DNA of 32,495 nucleotides, taken from Mycolicibacterium tusciae (GTDB lineage Bacteria > Actinomycetota > Actinomycetes > Mycobacteriales > Mycobacteriaceae). The translations under genes were made by a program, and so were the position numbers. Of this stretch, positions 16,006-23,362 are shown in pieces (position 1 is the first letter of the stretch; each line of letters opens with the position of its first letter). The notes under the pieces are model-generated. The model was not told the origin of the DNA. It saw nothing but the letters and a program-made list of their open reading frames with translations, and ran no database searches. The stretch is taken from positions 1-32,495 of the forward strand of contig NZ_MVIM01000030.1 in assembly GCF_002086795.1 (NCBI RefSeq), read 5' to 3'.

Positions 16006-16104
16006 CCCTGAAAGGGAGAGCCGCTGTCGAGACTGGATTTTGGAATACACCGTACTCAGTGTCAGCGCACACAGAGACGCGCGTGACACGCGAAGGAGCT
16101 TGCT

Positions 16105-16698
16105 ATGGCAGTGATCAACAGCGGATTCGGTAACCGTCGCGGCGCCGGCGACTCACGGTTGCCACCGGGCCAGACGCTCGTCGACGACTGGCCGGTCCTG
16201 ACGGCCGGCCTGACACCCGATATCGGGGCGCACGAGTGGACGTTCACCATCACGACCGAGACGGGCACCGAGCACGGATGGGATTGGAACGCGCTCCAGA
16301 ACGTGGGCGTGGAGGACATCGTCACCAACATTCACTGCGTCACCCACTGGTCCAAGCTTGACATGGCCTGGCGCGGGGTCTCTTTGGATCGGCTGTTCGA
16401 GGACGTCGAGACCTCCTGCGACTACGTCCTGGTCCGAAGCCACGGCGGTTACACCACCAATCTGCCCCTCGACGATCTGCTCGAAGGCCAGGCGTGGATC
16501 GCCACCGAGGCAGAGGGTGAGCCCTTGACTCCTGAGCACGGGGGGCCGGCGCGTCTTCTCGTGCCCCATCTGTACTTCTGGAAGAGCGCCAAGTGGGTCC
16601 GCGAGATACGGATGATGCCGAGCGACGAGCCCGGGTTCTGGGAACAGAACGGATACCATCTCCGTGGTGATCCGTGGCGGGAGGAACGCTACTGGTGA
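16105..16698 (+). CDS. sulfite-oxidase-fold molybdopterin oxidoreductase
   Basis: A 197-residue protein of the oxidoreductase molybdopterin-binding domain, the fold shared by sulfite oxidase and MsrP (YedY). The molybdenum-ligating cysteine is Cys78 in TNIHCVTHWSKLDM, and further family residues follow in VRSHGGYTTNLPLDD and LLVPHLYFWKSAKWVREI. There is no Tat or Sec signal, so it acts in the cytoplasm, unlike MsrP. ATG 16105 has GAAGGAG upstream. Its stop overlaps the start of the FNR gene, which can supply electrons. The substrate is unknown; methionine sulfoxide or another N/S-oxide would fit the oxidative-stress context but is inferred. It follows the flavoprotein by 99 bp and may have its own promoter there. 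Confidence 0.9.
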   Translation: MAVINSGFGNRRGAGDSRLPPGQTLVDDWPVLTAGLTPDIGAHEWTFTITTETGTEHGWDWNALQNVGVEDIVTNIHCVTHWSKLDMAWRGVSLDRLFEDVETSCDYVLVRSHGGYTTNLPLDDLLEGQAWIATEAEGEPLTPEHGGPARLLVPHLYFWKSAKWVREIRMMPSDEPGFWEQNGYHLRGDPWREERYW

Positions 16699-17429
16699 CG
16701 TCTCCGATCCGCGCGAGCTGGCATGTCGGACGCGTCGTCAGCCGCCGTCGAGAGACCGCATCGGCGGTCCGAATCGAGCTGGACGTGCCGACCTGGCCGG
16801 GAAACCATGCCGGTTCCCACCTCGACGTCCGCCTCACCGCCCCGGACGGCTATCAGGCGGTCCGGTCCTACTCGGTCGCGTCGCCGGGCGAGACGACACG
16901 AGTCATCCTGGCGATCGACGAACTCCCCGCGGGTGAAGTCTCGCCCTACCTCGTGCACCAGCTCGCAGAGGGCGACGAGCTCGAGGTGCACGGCCCACTG
17001 GGACGATACTTCGTCTGGATCCCATCAGAACCCGACCGTTCCCCGGTTCAGCTCATCGCCGGTGGATCCGGCGTGGTCCCGCTGTTCGCGATGGCCATGG
17101 CACGTGAGCACGAGGCGAACCACGCCGAGTTCCGACTGCTGTACTCGGTCCGGGCGCCCGAGGACGTGCTCTTCGCCGAGGAGCTCTCGGCGCTCTCACA
17201 GACCACCATCGACATCGTGCACACACGAAGATGCCCTCCGGGATCACTGCGTCCCCCCGGGCGACTGACTCGAGAGTCGTTGGCCGGTTTTGTCTTTCCC
17301 GCCACGGCGGCACCGCGCATCTTCCTCTGCGGCCCTACACCGTTCGTCGAGACGATCGCCGGTTGGCTTCTCCAACTAGGCCATGACCCCGGACGAATAC
17401 GCACGGAACGCTTCGGAGGCAGTGGATGA
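16695..17429 (+). CDS. ferredoxin-NADP reductase-type FAD/NAD oxidoreductase
   Basis: A 244-residue protein starting at GTG 16695, chosen because it overlaps the molybdoenzyme stop by 4 bp and GGGAGG lies just before. It has the FAD motif RSYS (residues 57-60), the NAD(P)-binding glycine motif GGSGVVPLFAM (123-133) and the C-terminal CGPTPFVE segment. It lacks the [2Fe-2S] domain fused to many relatives, so it needs a separate carrier or passes electrons directly. It is placed between the molybdoenzyme and a four-cysteine zinc-ribbon protein, with 4-bp overlaps on both sides. The likely role is NAD(P)H-driven reduction of the molybdoenzyme. Confidence 0.92.
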   Translation: MTSPIRASWHVGRVVSRRRETASAVRIELDVPTWPGNHAGSHLDVRLTAPDGYQAVRSYSVASPGETTRVILAIDELPAGEVSPYLVHQLAEGDELEVHGPLGRYFVWIPSEPDRSPVQLIAGGSGVVPLFAMAMAREHEANHAEFRLLYSVRAPEDVLFAEELSALSQTTIDIVHTRRCPPGSLRPPGRLTRESLAGFVFPATAAPRIFLCGPTPFVETIAGWLLQLGHDPGRIRTERFGGSG

Positions 17430-17683
17430 CCCACCTCGACGGAAACGCGCTTGCCGGACTCTTCGCCGACACTCTCGGCATCGAGATCACCGCCGCCATT
17501 GGACGATGCAGAAGCTGTCATCTCGTATTCGAACTGGCGCGCGCCCACGCCTTCGTGACCGCCATCGGGTCGGTCCTGCGATGCGAGCATTGCCAGGGCG
17601 TGCTCGCCGTCATAGTCCAAAAGCCGCATGAAGTACTCGTCAACCTCTCGGGGCTGGCACACGTCTCAATCCCAGGGCCATGA
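17426..17683 (+). CDS. four-cysteine zinc-ribbon protein (DUF6510-like)
   Basis: An 85-residue protein whose start overlaps the FNR stop by 4 bp. It has two CxxC pairs, Cys28-x2-Cys31 (RCRSC) and Cys53-x2-Cys56 (RCEHC), 21 residues apart, as in a zinc ribbon or rubredoxin-like metal site. The rest is short strands and a helix. Proteins of this type recur behind this molybdoenzyme/FNR pair in actinobacteria as far as I recall, but the function is not known. If the site holds iron rather than zinc, it could be the missing electron carrier between the two enzymes. Confidence 0.8.
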   Translation: MTHLDGNALAGLFADTLGIEITAAIGRCRSCHLVFELARAHAFVTAIGSVLRCEHCQGVLAVIVQKPHEVLVNLSGLAHVSIPGP

Positions 17684-17709
17684 CCCGAAGTCGCGTCGCT
17701 GTCCAGTGC

Positions 17710-18378
17710 CTATTGGGCAAGAGGGCGGCGATTTGACCAGGCTTCCGAACCGTCGGTGAAGTCTGCCAGCTGTGCGCGGAGTCGAACGCGGCTCCGCGAC
17801 AGGCGGGACATGACCGTGCCAACTGGAATCCCCAAGAGGATCGCAGTGTCGGCACAGGTGAGATCCTCGACGCCAACGTAGTACAGCACCTTCTGGAAGC
17901 CCTCCGGCAGCGATCGGAATGCTTCTTCTATTCGATGGTCGGACAGACCGTCCATGGCTTCGTCTTCTGCCGAACGCTCGAACCGATTCGAACGAGAAGC
18001 AAAGCCAGCGATACCGTCATCGGTAATCGCGTCGACGCAAAAGGTTTCTGGACGACGTTGTTTCATCCGGTGGACGCTGATCCATCGGTTGTGCATTATC
18101 CGATACAGCCACGCTCTCAGATTGGTGCCAGGCTGGAAACGGTCGAATCCGAGAAATGCGTTCATCATGGTGTCCTGGATCAGATCCTCGGCATCAGCCT
18201 CCCGGCGTGTAAGTCGCCGGGCGGTGCAGAGGAGGGCGGCGCGGTACGGCATCGCTTCACGTTCGAACCGCTCGGCCAGTGCCGAGAGTGACTCGGCGGG
18301 ACACTCGGCTTTGGGCGCAGTTCGAACTGTCGGCGCCGGTTTCGACCGTGCCGCGTCGATGCTCACGTACGACGTCAT
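17710..18378 (-). CDS. SigH/SigR-like ECF sigma factor without adjacent anti-sigma gene
   Basis: A 222-residue ECF sigma factor starting at ATG 18378. Region 2 contains RREADAEDLIQDTMMNAFLGFDRFQPGTNLRAWLYRIMHNRWIS, and region 4 SLPEGFQKVLYYVGVEDLTCADTAILLGIPVGTVMSRLSRSRVRLRAQL. Both closely resemble SigH/SigR, the disulfide-stress sigma factors of actinobacteria (for example GTNLKAWLYRI and PIGTVMSRLHRGR). Unlike SigH, no RshA-type anti-sigma gene follows; the next gene downstream converges at 17683. Its partner must be elsewhere, or it is controlled transcriptionally. It lies 84 bp downstream of the cutinase gene on the same strand and may be co-transcribed. A promoter upstream of it might explain the otherwise odd company. 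Confidence 0.9.
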   Translation of the reverse strand: MTSYVSIDAARSKPAPTVRTAPKAECPAESLSALAERFEREAMPYRAALLCTARRLTRREADAEDLIQDTMMNAFLGFDRFQPGTNLRAWLYRIMHNRWISVHRMKQRRPETFCVDAITDDGIAGFASRSNRFERSAEDEAMDGLSDHRIEEAFRSLPEGFQKVLYYVGVEDLTCADTAILLGIPVGTVMSRLSRSRVRLRAQLADFTDGSEAWSNRRPLAQ

Positions 18379-18462
18379 TTTCGCCTCAGTCCTCTCGTCA
18401 GCGGATGTGTGTAGTGCTCGCCCAGTAGGACGAATCGTCGCCGGCAACTCATGGTCAGGCTG

Positions 18463-19191
18463 TTACGTCGCTGCCAGTGCGCGAACAGCGAATACCGCTG
18501 CCTCTAAGGCCATTCCGTTGCTCTTATAGGCGCTGTGCGCTGCACGATCCAGGCCGCCGGGGGAGCAGACTGGGTCGCCGACTGCGCATAGCTGAATCGT
18601 CCTGGCCGCGTAGGGATTGCCGATGGTGATGGGCGGTGCGCTGCGTTGGACGAGAGCCAGGAAACCGGCATCTGGTGTGCCGAACAGCGCCACCGCCGCG
18701 ATGTGGTTGGCCATCGCCGCGGGCATGGGACCGGTGATGCCGGTCGGTAATTCGTAGTCGGCCGGGATCGTGTCGGCGAGGGTGTAGCCGGCCACCGCTG
18801 CGCCTTGTGAGTAACCGCCGAGGACGATCTTGGTACTGGGGCAGGTCGCTGCGATGGACTCGACTTTGTTGCGGACGTCGGCGATGCCGTCGGCAGCGTG
18901 CTTGAAGTCGAGCGACGCAGGGTAATCCGCCGCATATACGTGGACGGACTTGCCGCTCAGGCGGTCGCTCAAAGCGTCGACGAAGGCTTGCCCGGTCGCA
19001 CCCACGCCTGGCTGTTCAAACGTCCCGCGAGCGAAAACTATCTGGGCATACGGGCAGGCGAGTTCCGCCTTGGCGAGACCGGTAGCCGAGGTTTGCGGAA
19101 TGAGCATCGCGACAGCGGAAAGAACAGCGGCGGAGAACCTTCCGCCGGTCCACGGTCGAGTGGCACCGTGCGCAGCGGGACTGATTTTCAT
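18463..19191 (-). CDS. secreted cutinase-family serine esterase
   Basis: A 242-residue cutinase. ATG 19191 follows AAAGGAA and begins a signal peptide (hydrophobic run near residues 20-37, then ATGLAKAELA). The catalytic triad is complete: Ser128 in GGYSQG, Asp206 in CAVGDPVC and His219 in RAAHSAY. Four cysteines at 46, 117, 202 and 209 fit the usual two disulfides. Mycobacterial cutinase-like proteins hydrolyse lipid esters or polyesters at the cell surface. It is transcribed away from the flavodoxin-fold oxidoreductase gene, and operator site 5 lies in their shared gap 259 bp upstream. Whether it belongs to that regulon is not clear. Confidence 0.92.
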   Translation of the reverse strand: MKISPAAHGATRPWTGGRFSAAVLSAVAMLIPQTSATGLAKAELACPYAQIVFARGTFEQPGVGATGQAFVDALSDRLSGKSVHVYAADYPASLDFKHAADGIADVRNKVESIAATCPSTKIVLGGYSQGAAVAGYTLADTIPADYELPTGITGPMPAAMANHIAAVALFGTPDAGFLALVQRSAPPITIGNPYAARTIQLCAVGDPVCSPGGLDRAAHSAYKSNGMALEAAVFAVRALAAT

Positions 19192-19449
19192 GATCGTTCC
19201 TTTGCGTAGCAGTCGTGAGGTTCGGGGCGTACCGGCTTGTTGCTGAGAGCATCGATGACGGTTGCAGGCTAGCCATGTCGTGAACTTGAGAGGGCGTGTC
19301 TGCTTTCGTCGTGAATCCCCCGTGTTACCAAGCGATGTCGGCATGAACCACCGTGGCGCCTATTTCGGCTCGACCGCCATGCGGAGATCGGACGCTTCCC
19401 AATGCGTGTTCACGTCAGCCTTGCATGGATCAGCCGCCTACAGCAATAC

Positions 19450-19465
19450 TGTACTACACAGTACA
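19450..19465. promoter_or_regulatory. TGTACY-N4-RGTACA operator, site 5 (oxidoreductase/cutinase gap)
   Basis: TGTACT-ACAC-AGTACA, a perfect inverted repeat. It is 109 bp before the oxidoreductase start and 259 bp before the cutinase start, in the 383-bp divergent gap. The remainder of 19192-19574 has no gene. Confidence 0.7.
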
Positions 19466-19574
19466 ACTACTGAGTGGCGCGGTTCAGGCCGGCTGACCTC
19501 GGCAAAAGGACCCGCCACGACACTTCCGTTCCTGACTCGCTTCGGCGACCCGGGCCATAGACAGGACACTCAAC

Positions 19575-20312
19575 GTGAACGAGATCCCGACGCCCCACAA
19601 CAACGCCGCACCCTCCTTTGATGGTCTGCGAGCAGTGTTCGTCAACTGCACTTTGAAGAAGTCGCCTGAGCGCAGCCACAGCCAAGGTCTGGCCGATATC
19701 AGTAGCGCACTGATGGAAAAGCATGGCGTCGAGGTAGATCAGATTCGCGCCATTGATCATGACATCGCCGCCGGGGTCTACCCGGACATGACAGAGCATG
19801 GTTGGGAAACCGATGATTGGCCCGCACTCTACGAACGCATCATCGCCGCCGATATCCTCGTCCTCGTCGGACCGATATGGCTTGGCGACAACAGTTCAGT
19901 GATGAAGGCGGTCATCGAACGGCTCTATGGATGCTCGGGATTGCTCAATGACGCTGGGCAATACGCCTATTACGGACGCGTCGCCGGGTGTCTCATCACC
20001 GGTAACGAGGACGGTATCAAGCACTGCGCGATGAACCTTCTCTACAGTCTGCAGCACTTGGGCTACGTGATTCCGCCTCAAGCGGATGCGGGGTGGGTGG
20101 GCCCTGCAGGGCCGGGTCCCTCCTACCTCGACGAGGGGTCCGGCGGGCCGGACAACGACTTCACCAACCGCAACACCACTTTTATGACCTACAACCTGAT
20201 GCACATCGCATCGCTACTGCGCACAGCCGGCGGAGTGCCCGCATACGGCAATCAACGCGCCGAGTGGGATGCCGGTTCACGATTCGGATTTGCCAACCCC
20301 GAGTACCGGTGA
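19575..20312 (+). CDS. flavodoxin-fold NAD(P)H-dependent oxidoreductase
   Basis: A 245-residue protein of the flavodoxin-like NAD(P)H oxidoreductase family (NADPH-dependent FMN reductase type). The N-terminal strand and FMN phosphate loop read RAVFVNCTLKKSPERSHSQGL. The DILVLVGPIWLGDNSSVMKAVIERL segment is the second flavin-contact region, and GCLITGNEDG a third. It starts at GTG 19575 with an extra 17-residue N-terminus compared with relatives that begin at the first strand. It likely reduces quinones, nitro compounds or other electrophiles at the expense of NAD(P)H. It has operator site 5 upstream and nothing co-transcribed after it. Confidence 0.85.
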   Translation: MNEIPTPHNNAAPSFDGLRAVFVNCTLKKSPERSHSQGLADISSALMEKHGVEVDQIRAIDHDIAAGVYPDMTEHGWETDDWPALYERIIAADILVLVGPIWLGDNSSVMKAVIERLYGCSGLLNDAGQYAYYGRVAGCLITGNEDGIKHCAMNLLYSLQHLGYVIPPQADAGWVGPAGPGPSYLDEGSGGPDNDFTNRNTTFMTYNLMHIASLLRTAGGVPAYGNQRAEWDAGSRFGFANPEYR

Positions 20313-20791
20313 CTGCGGGCCCCATATAGGGCATCGAAACCTACTTGCAGACGCCTCGCATGCGGTGAATCGAAGGGAAGGCCCCTCGCTAGCGGCGGCG
20401 CTTGCGTATCTATCCCGCTTGTTGGTGAGTATCCGAGGCTGGCCCCGACGGAAGGCCAGGAGTTCAAGAATCCGACCGAGAACCTCAAGGGCTCACAGGT
20501 GGGAAAGACGAGCCCTGCAGCGTGCCGCTTGCCACCATCGCCGGCCTGACCGGACTCGGCTTTGACACCCTGGCTCCCGGTGGCCGATCGCTGACGAGCG
20601 CGCCCGAGACGGCTATGTCAACTCGAATTGGCGCCGATCGAGGGACTCTCCGATCTTGGTTGCGCCACGGCCTAATCCCTCAGCCCCGCATCGGGAATCC
20701 GGATCCAATCGGCGCTGCCGCGTTCATATCTGGAGAAACCTCGTAGCCGGACACATCTAGGCCTCCGATGTGGTGATGGAATCGCGGGAAT
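20313..20791. other. gap without a supported gene
   Basis: 479 bp after the oxidoreductase. Several frames are open for 40-70 codons but no start, ribosome site or family signature supports a gene. The end of the gap (from 20775) begins the segment that resembles 5082-5183. I see no terminator hairpin with a T tract and no RNA gene. Confidence 0.4.
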
Positions 20792-21082
20792 GTGGCGGTG
20801 GGCGCCGTCAGGGAGGGAGATCGAGCACATTGGATGTGTGGTGCGCCCAGCGGCGGCGGGACGATTCCTCCCGAATTCGCGGCGCTCGCTGCAGCAGACC
20901 CCCAGACTGTCGGGCTCATCATTGCCGACATCGAACCGCACTCGCGACCGTTCGATCTGCGCGGCTGGGATGCACGCATGAAAGCGGTGGTGAGTGGGGA
21001 ATACGCCTCGTTGTTCGGGCTGGGCGAGCCATTAGCGCCGGGCACGAAGTGGCGCGTTGTCCACGGTGGCTCCCTGGTTTAG
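20792..21082 (+). CDS. short hypothetical protein
   Basis: A 96-residue frame from GTG 20792. The middle and end look protein-like (PPEFAALAAADPQTVGLIIADIEPHSRPFDLRGWDARMKAVVSGEYASLFGLG), with a helix-strand pattern and no low-complexity bias, but no family is recognised and no ribosome site is clear. Its first 80 bp are part of the segment shared with 5082-5183. It ends ten bases before repeat copy D. It could be a gene fragment. Confidence 0.4.
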   Translation: MAVGAVREGDRAHWMCGAPSGGGTIPPEFAALAAADPQTVGLIIADIEPHSRPFDLRGWDARMKAVVSGEYASLFGLGEPLAPGTKWRVVHGGSLV

Positions 21083-21091
21083 GGCACCGCG

Positions 21092-21226
21092 CCGATGACT
21101 GGCACCACCGTACCGTTTCCAACTTCTGCCACTTGGATGACCACAATCGCTGCGCCATCTCCGTGACTGAATGACAACGACGCAGGTAGGAGTGGCGACA
21201 ATCGCCATCCACTTTGACGATCGACA
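21092..21226 (+). repeat. dispersed repeat copy D (IS21-like solo end)
   Basis: 135 bp, closest to copy A: GATGACTGGCACCACCG, GCCACTTGGATGACC, GCGCCATCTCCGTGACT and a terminal GCCATCCACTTTGACGATCGACA. It is the same orientation as copies A-C although 13.5 kb away from them. The following 21227-21458 holds no supported gene. Confidence 0.7.
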
Positions 21227-21458
21227 TCTATTGTCGCCGGGCCTGGCCCCGGCGGTTGCGGTTCTGTTGACCCCGTTGTTGTTCCGGGTATTCAAACGCG
21301 CGGGCAGGACCAGCCGACTGGCGGCGAGGCCCCGAAAGTCACCAACGCCAACGAGGCACGCCGGCAATGCGTGTGTTGAGCCGACGTGCTCGTTGCGGAC
21401 CGTCAGCCAAGGCAGGAGAAGCCCGAAGAAATGAAAAGAGTGGTTCGGCTCGGGTCTT

Positions 21459-22673
21459 CTAGACATGACGTGCTCTGCTGGTAGCGACGGTTGTGGCTGT
21501 GGCGACCAGGGCGCCGATCATTGCGAAGATGATCTGGCTGGTCTGGGTGGTCGCGACGACGGCGAATACGAATGGCTGGATGAATCCGATGTAGGTGAAG
21601 GAGAAATAGGCGGCGTTCAGACGTGCACGGTCTTTTGAATGGCCGAGCGTTTCGATCTGACGTAGCCCTGCAACGAGGATGACGCCGTATGCCGATCCCA
21701 AGATCACCGCCACTGGAAGCAGCAGGGCGCTGATCTGAACGGCGAATGCGGTGGCGGCGAGAAGCATTCCAAACACTGCGAGGCTGAGCCCAGCCGGCAT
21801 AGCGGCGCCTTGTTTCCATCGCTCGATTCGCTGCGCAAGCGGCTGCACCAGTGCACCGGAGCCCATGGTGATGCCGGTGATGACTCCAGCACTCGCGGTG
21901 CTGAAACCTGGCACGTGAATGACGGAGGGCGCGATGGCGAAGCTCATGGTTGCTGCGCCGAACACCCATGGCGCCGTGAATGGGATGGTCCGTATGAACG
22001 CTGCAGACCTGACCGTCTCCCAGAACGTTTCTTTCGGGGCGGTGTCTGGTCTGTCAGAAGGCCGCTCTGTCGTGCCCAGATGCTCCGCCACCTTCGTAGG
22101 CGCTCCGTGGTCGAAAGAAGGATCGGGCGTTCGCCACAGCAGTGCGGCCGCAACTATCGAGACAAGAAAATGAACCGAGTAAGGCGAGGCCTCAGGCCAT
22201 GGAGCCCACTGTGCGACGACACCTGCAACGAGCGGCCCCCCTCCGAATCCGACGGAAAGCGCCACCGTGACGCGCTTCGGAGCGGCGGCCCTGTCATCGT
22301 CTGAAAGCTCAGTTACCCATGCAGATCCCGGCCCGAGGGCAGCGCCAGCGGCAGCACCAGACATGAGTCGACCGAGCAGCAGCAGCCAGTGTTCCTGCGG
22401 ACTGAAGCAGAGCACTACCGACGCTGCAGCGGACAACACAACGGCGATTCGGACGAGCCAGCGTCGACCGATGCGGTCCGCGACCTCAGCAGCAATGAAG
22501 AGTGCGGGGATGAGACCCACGATGTAGATAGCGAACGCTAACGAGATCTGCGAGGCGGAGAGACCAGTCGTCTCCCGGTAAACCGGAAGTAGTGCAGCGA
22601 ATTGATTTGCGCCCCAACCCACAACCGCAAGGCCCGCAGCAGCGCGAGACCATCCTGGCAGTCGAGCCGACAT
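21459..22673 (-). CDS. MFS transporter
   Basis: A 404-residue major facilitator superfamily protein with 12 predicted helices. The loop between helices 2 and 3 carries ADRIGRRWLVR, the usual D-R-x-G-R-R/K motif, and the helix 4 region carries GRLMSGAAAGAALGPGSAWVTEL. A long polar loop (about residues 175-215) separates the two halves. It is probably a drug or metabolite efflux pump; the substrate is not readable. The gene is transcribed divergently from a CGNR-type regulator, and the 43-bp gap holds an inverted repeat, so the regulator very likely controls it. Confidence 0.9.
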   Translation of the reverse strand: MSARLPGWSRAAAGLAVVGWGANQFAALLPVYRETTGLSASQISLAFAIYIVGLIPALFIAAEVADRIGRRWLVRIAVVLSAAASVVLCFSPQEHWLLLLGRLMSGAAAGAALGPGSAWVTELSDDDRAAAPKRVTVALSVGFGGGPLVAGVVAQWAPWPEASPYSVHFLVSIVAAALLWRTPDPSFDHGAPTKVAEHLGTTERPSDRPDTAPKETFWETVRSAAFIRTIPFTAPWVFGAATMSFAIAPSVIHVPGFSTASAGVITGITMGSGALVQPLAQRIERWKQGAAMPAGLSLAVFGMLLAATAFAVQISALLLPVAVILGSAYGVILVAGLRQIETLGHSKDRARLNAAYFSFTYIGFIQPFVFAVVATTQTSQIIFAMIGALVATATTVATSRARHV

Positions 22674-22688
22674 CGCACCCGTCCTAAA

Positions 22689-22706
22689 TAACCGGATATG
22701 AGGTTA
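22689..22706. promoter_or_regulatory. inverted repeat between MFS and CGNR regulator genes
   Basis: TAACC-N8-GGTTA in the 43-bp divergent gap, with TACTAT as a possible -10 element at its right edge. The 11-bp word GATATGAGGTT inside it recurs as its complement at 24139-24149, upstream of the methyltransferase gene. Confidence 0.5.
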
Positions 22707-22716
22707 CTATTGAAGC

Positions 22717-23328
22717 ATGAACTCGGTGAACCGCACCAGCACCGCCCTGCGGGAACTCCGCTACGACGCCGGTTCCCTCGTGTTGAATCTCGCCGCGACG
22801 GTCGGACGGCGTGGTGCAGGCAAGACCCATCGGGTGGAGCGTCTAGCCGATATCGAGGCGCTCGTGCGGTGGTGTGCCGGCGTCGGCATCGACATTGCTG
22901 CCGATGTGGATTGGGATAGCTTGCTCACTGAGTTGCGCGATCTTCGCGAGGCCTCGTGGGAGGTGCTGACTGCGTACCTTCATCACAAACCTGTCGGCCT
23001 TTCGACAGTTCAGCGGATCGAGGCGTGGGCGCGTGCAGACGTTCCCTTGCCGCGTCTTGTCAGCGGCCGTCATGGGCCGCAAGCGCACATGGCGGCGCTC
23101 GACCAGGCTGCCGTTTGTGCCAGCGTTACCCGCGACCTTCTCGCCCTCCTCTCAGACTCTGAGAGAAGGAATCACCTTCGCGAATGCGCGAGTGACGACT
23201 GCCGGATGATCTACCTTCTCGCACCCGGCGCACGCCAGCGGCGTTGGTGTTCCATGAGTCGGTGCGGCAATCGCGCGAAGGCGGCAGCGCATCGCGCTCG
23301 CCGGTCCGAGACGACAGCGTCACCATAA
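22717..23328 (+). CDS. CGNR zinc-finger (ABATE-domain) transcriptional regulator
   Basis: A 203-residue protein. The N-terminal 140 residues form the helical stress-sensor-type ABATE domain (LVLNLAATVGRR...). The C-terminal CGNR zinc finger has Cys157, Cys162, Cys178 and Cys183, with the name-giving C-G-N-R at 183-186 and a basic tail that binds DNA. ATG 22717 lies only ten bases after the inverted repeat, which would allow autorepression. The adjacent divergent MFS gene is the natural target. The inducer is unknown. Confidence 0.9.
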   Translation: MNSVNRTSTALRELRYDAGSLVLNLAATVGRRGAGKTHRVERLADIEALVRWCAGVGIDIAADVDWDSLLTELRDLREASWEVLTAYLHHKPVGLSTVQRIEAWARADVPLPRLVSGRHGPQAHMAALDQAAVCASVTRDLLALLSDSERRNHLRECASDDCRMIYLLAPGARQRRWCSMSRCGNRAKAAAHRARRSETTASP

Positions 23329-23362
23329 GCCGATCGCCGAGGGTGCGTATACGTCGTCACAC

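Noticed and set aside
16047..16062. ACAC-N8-GTGT near the molybdoenzyme gene as a sixth operator site
   Set aside because: The arms and spacing do not match TGTACY-N4-RGTACA; only a CGTACT half-site is present.
21171..21434. Small frame after repeat copy D
   Set aside because: It begins inside the repeat, its second half is low-quality Arg/Ser/Thr-rich sequence, and no ribosome site is seen.
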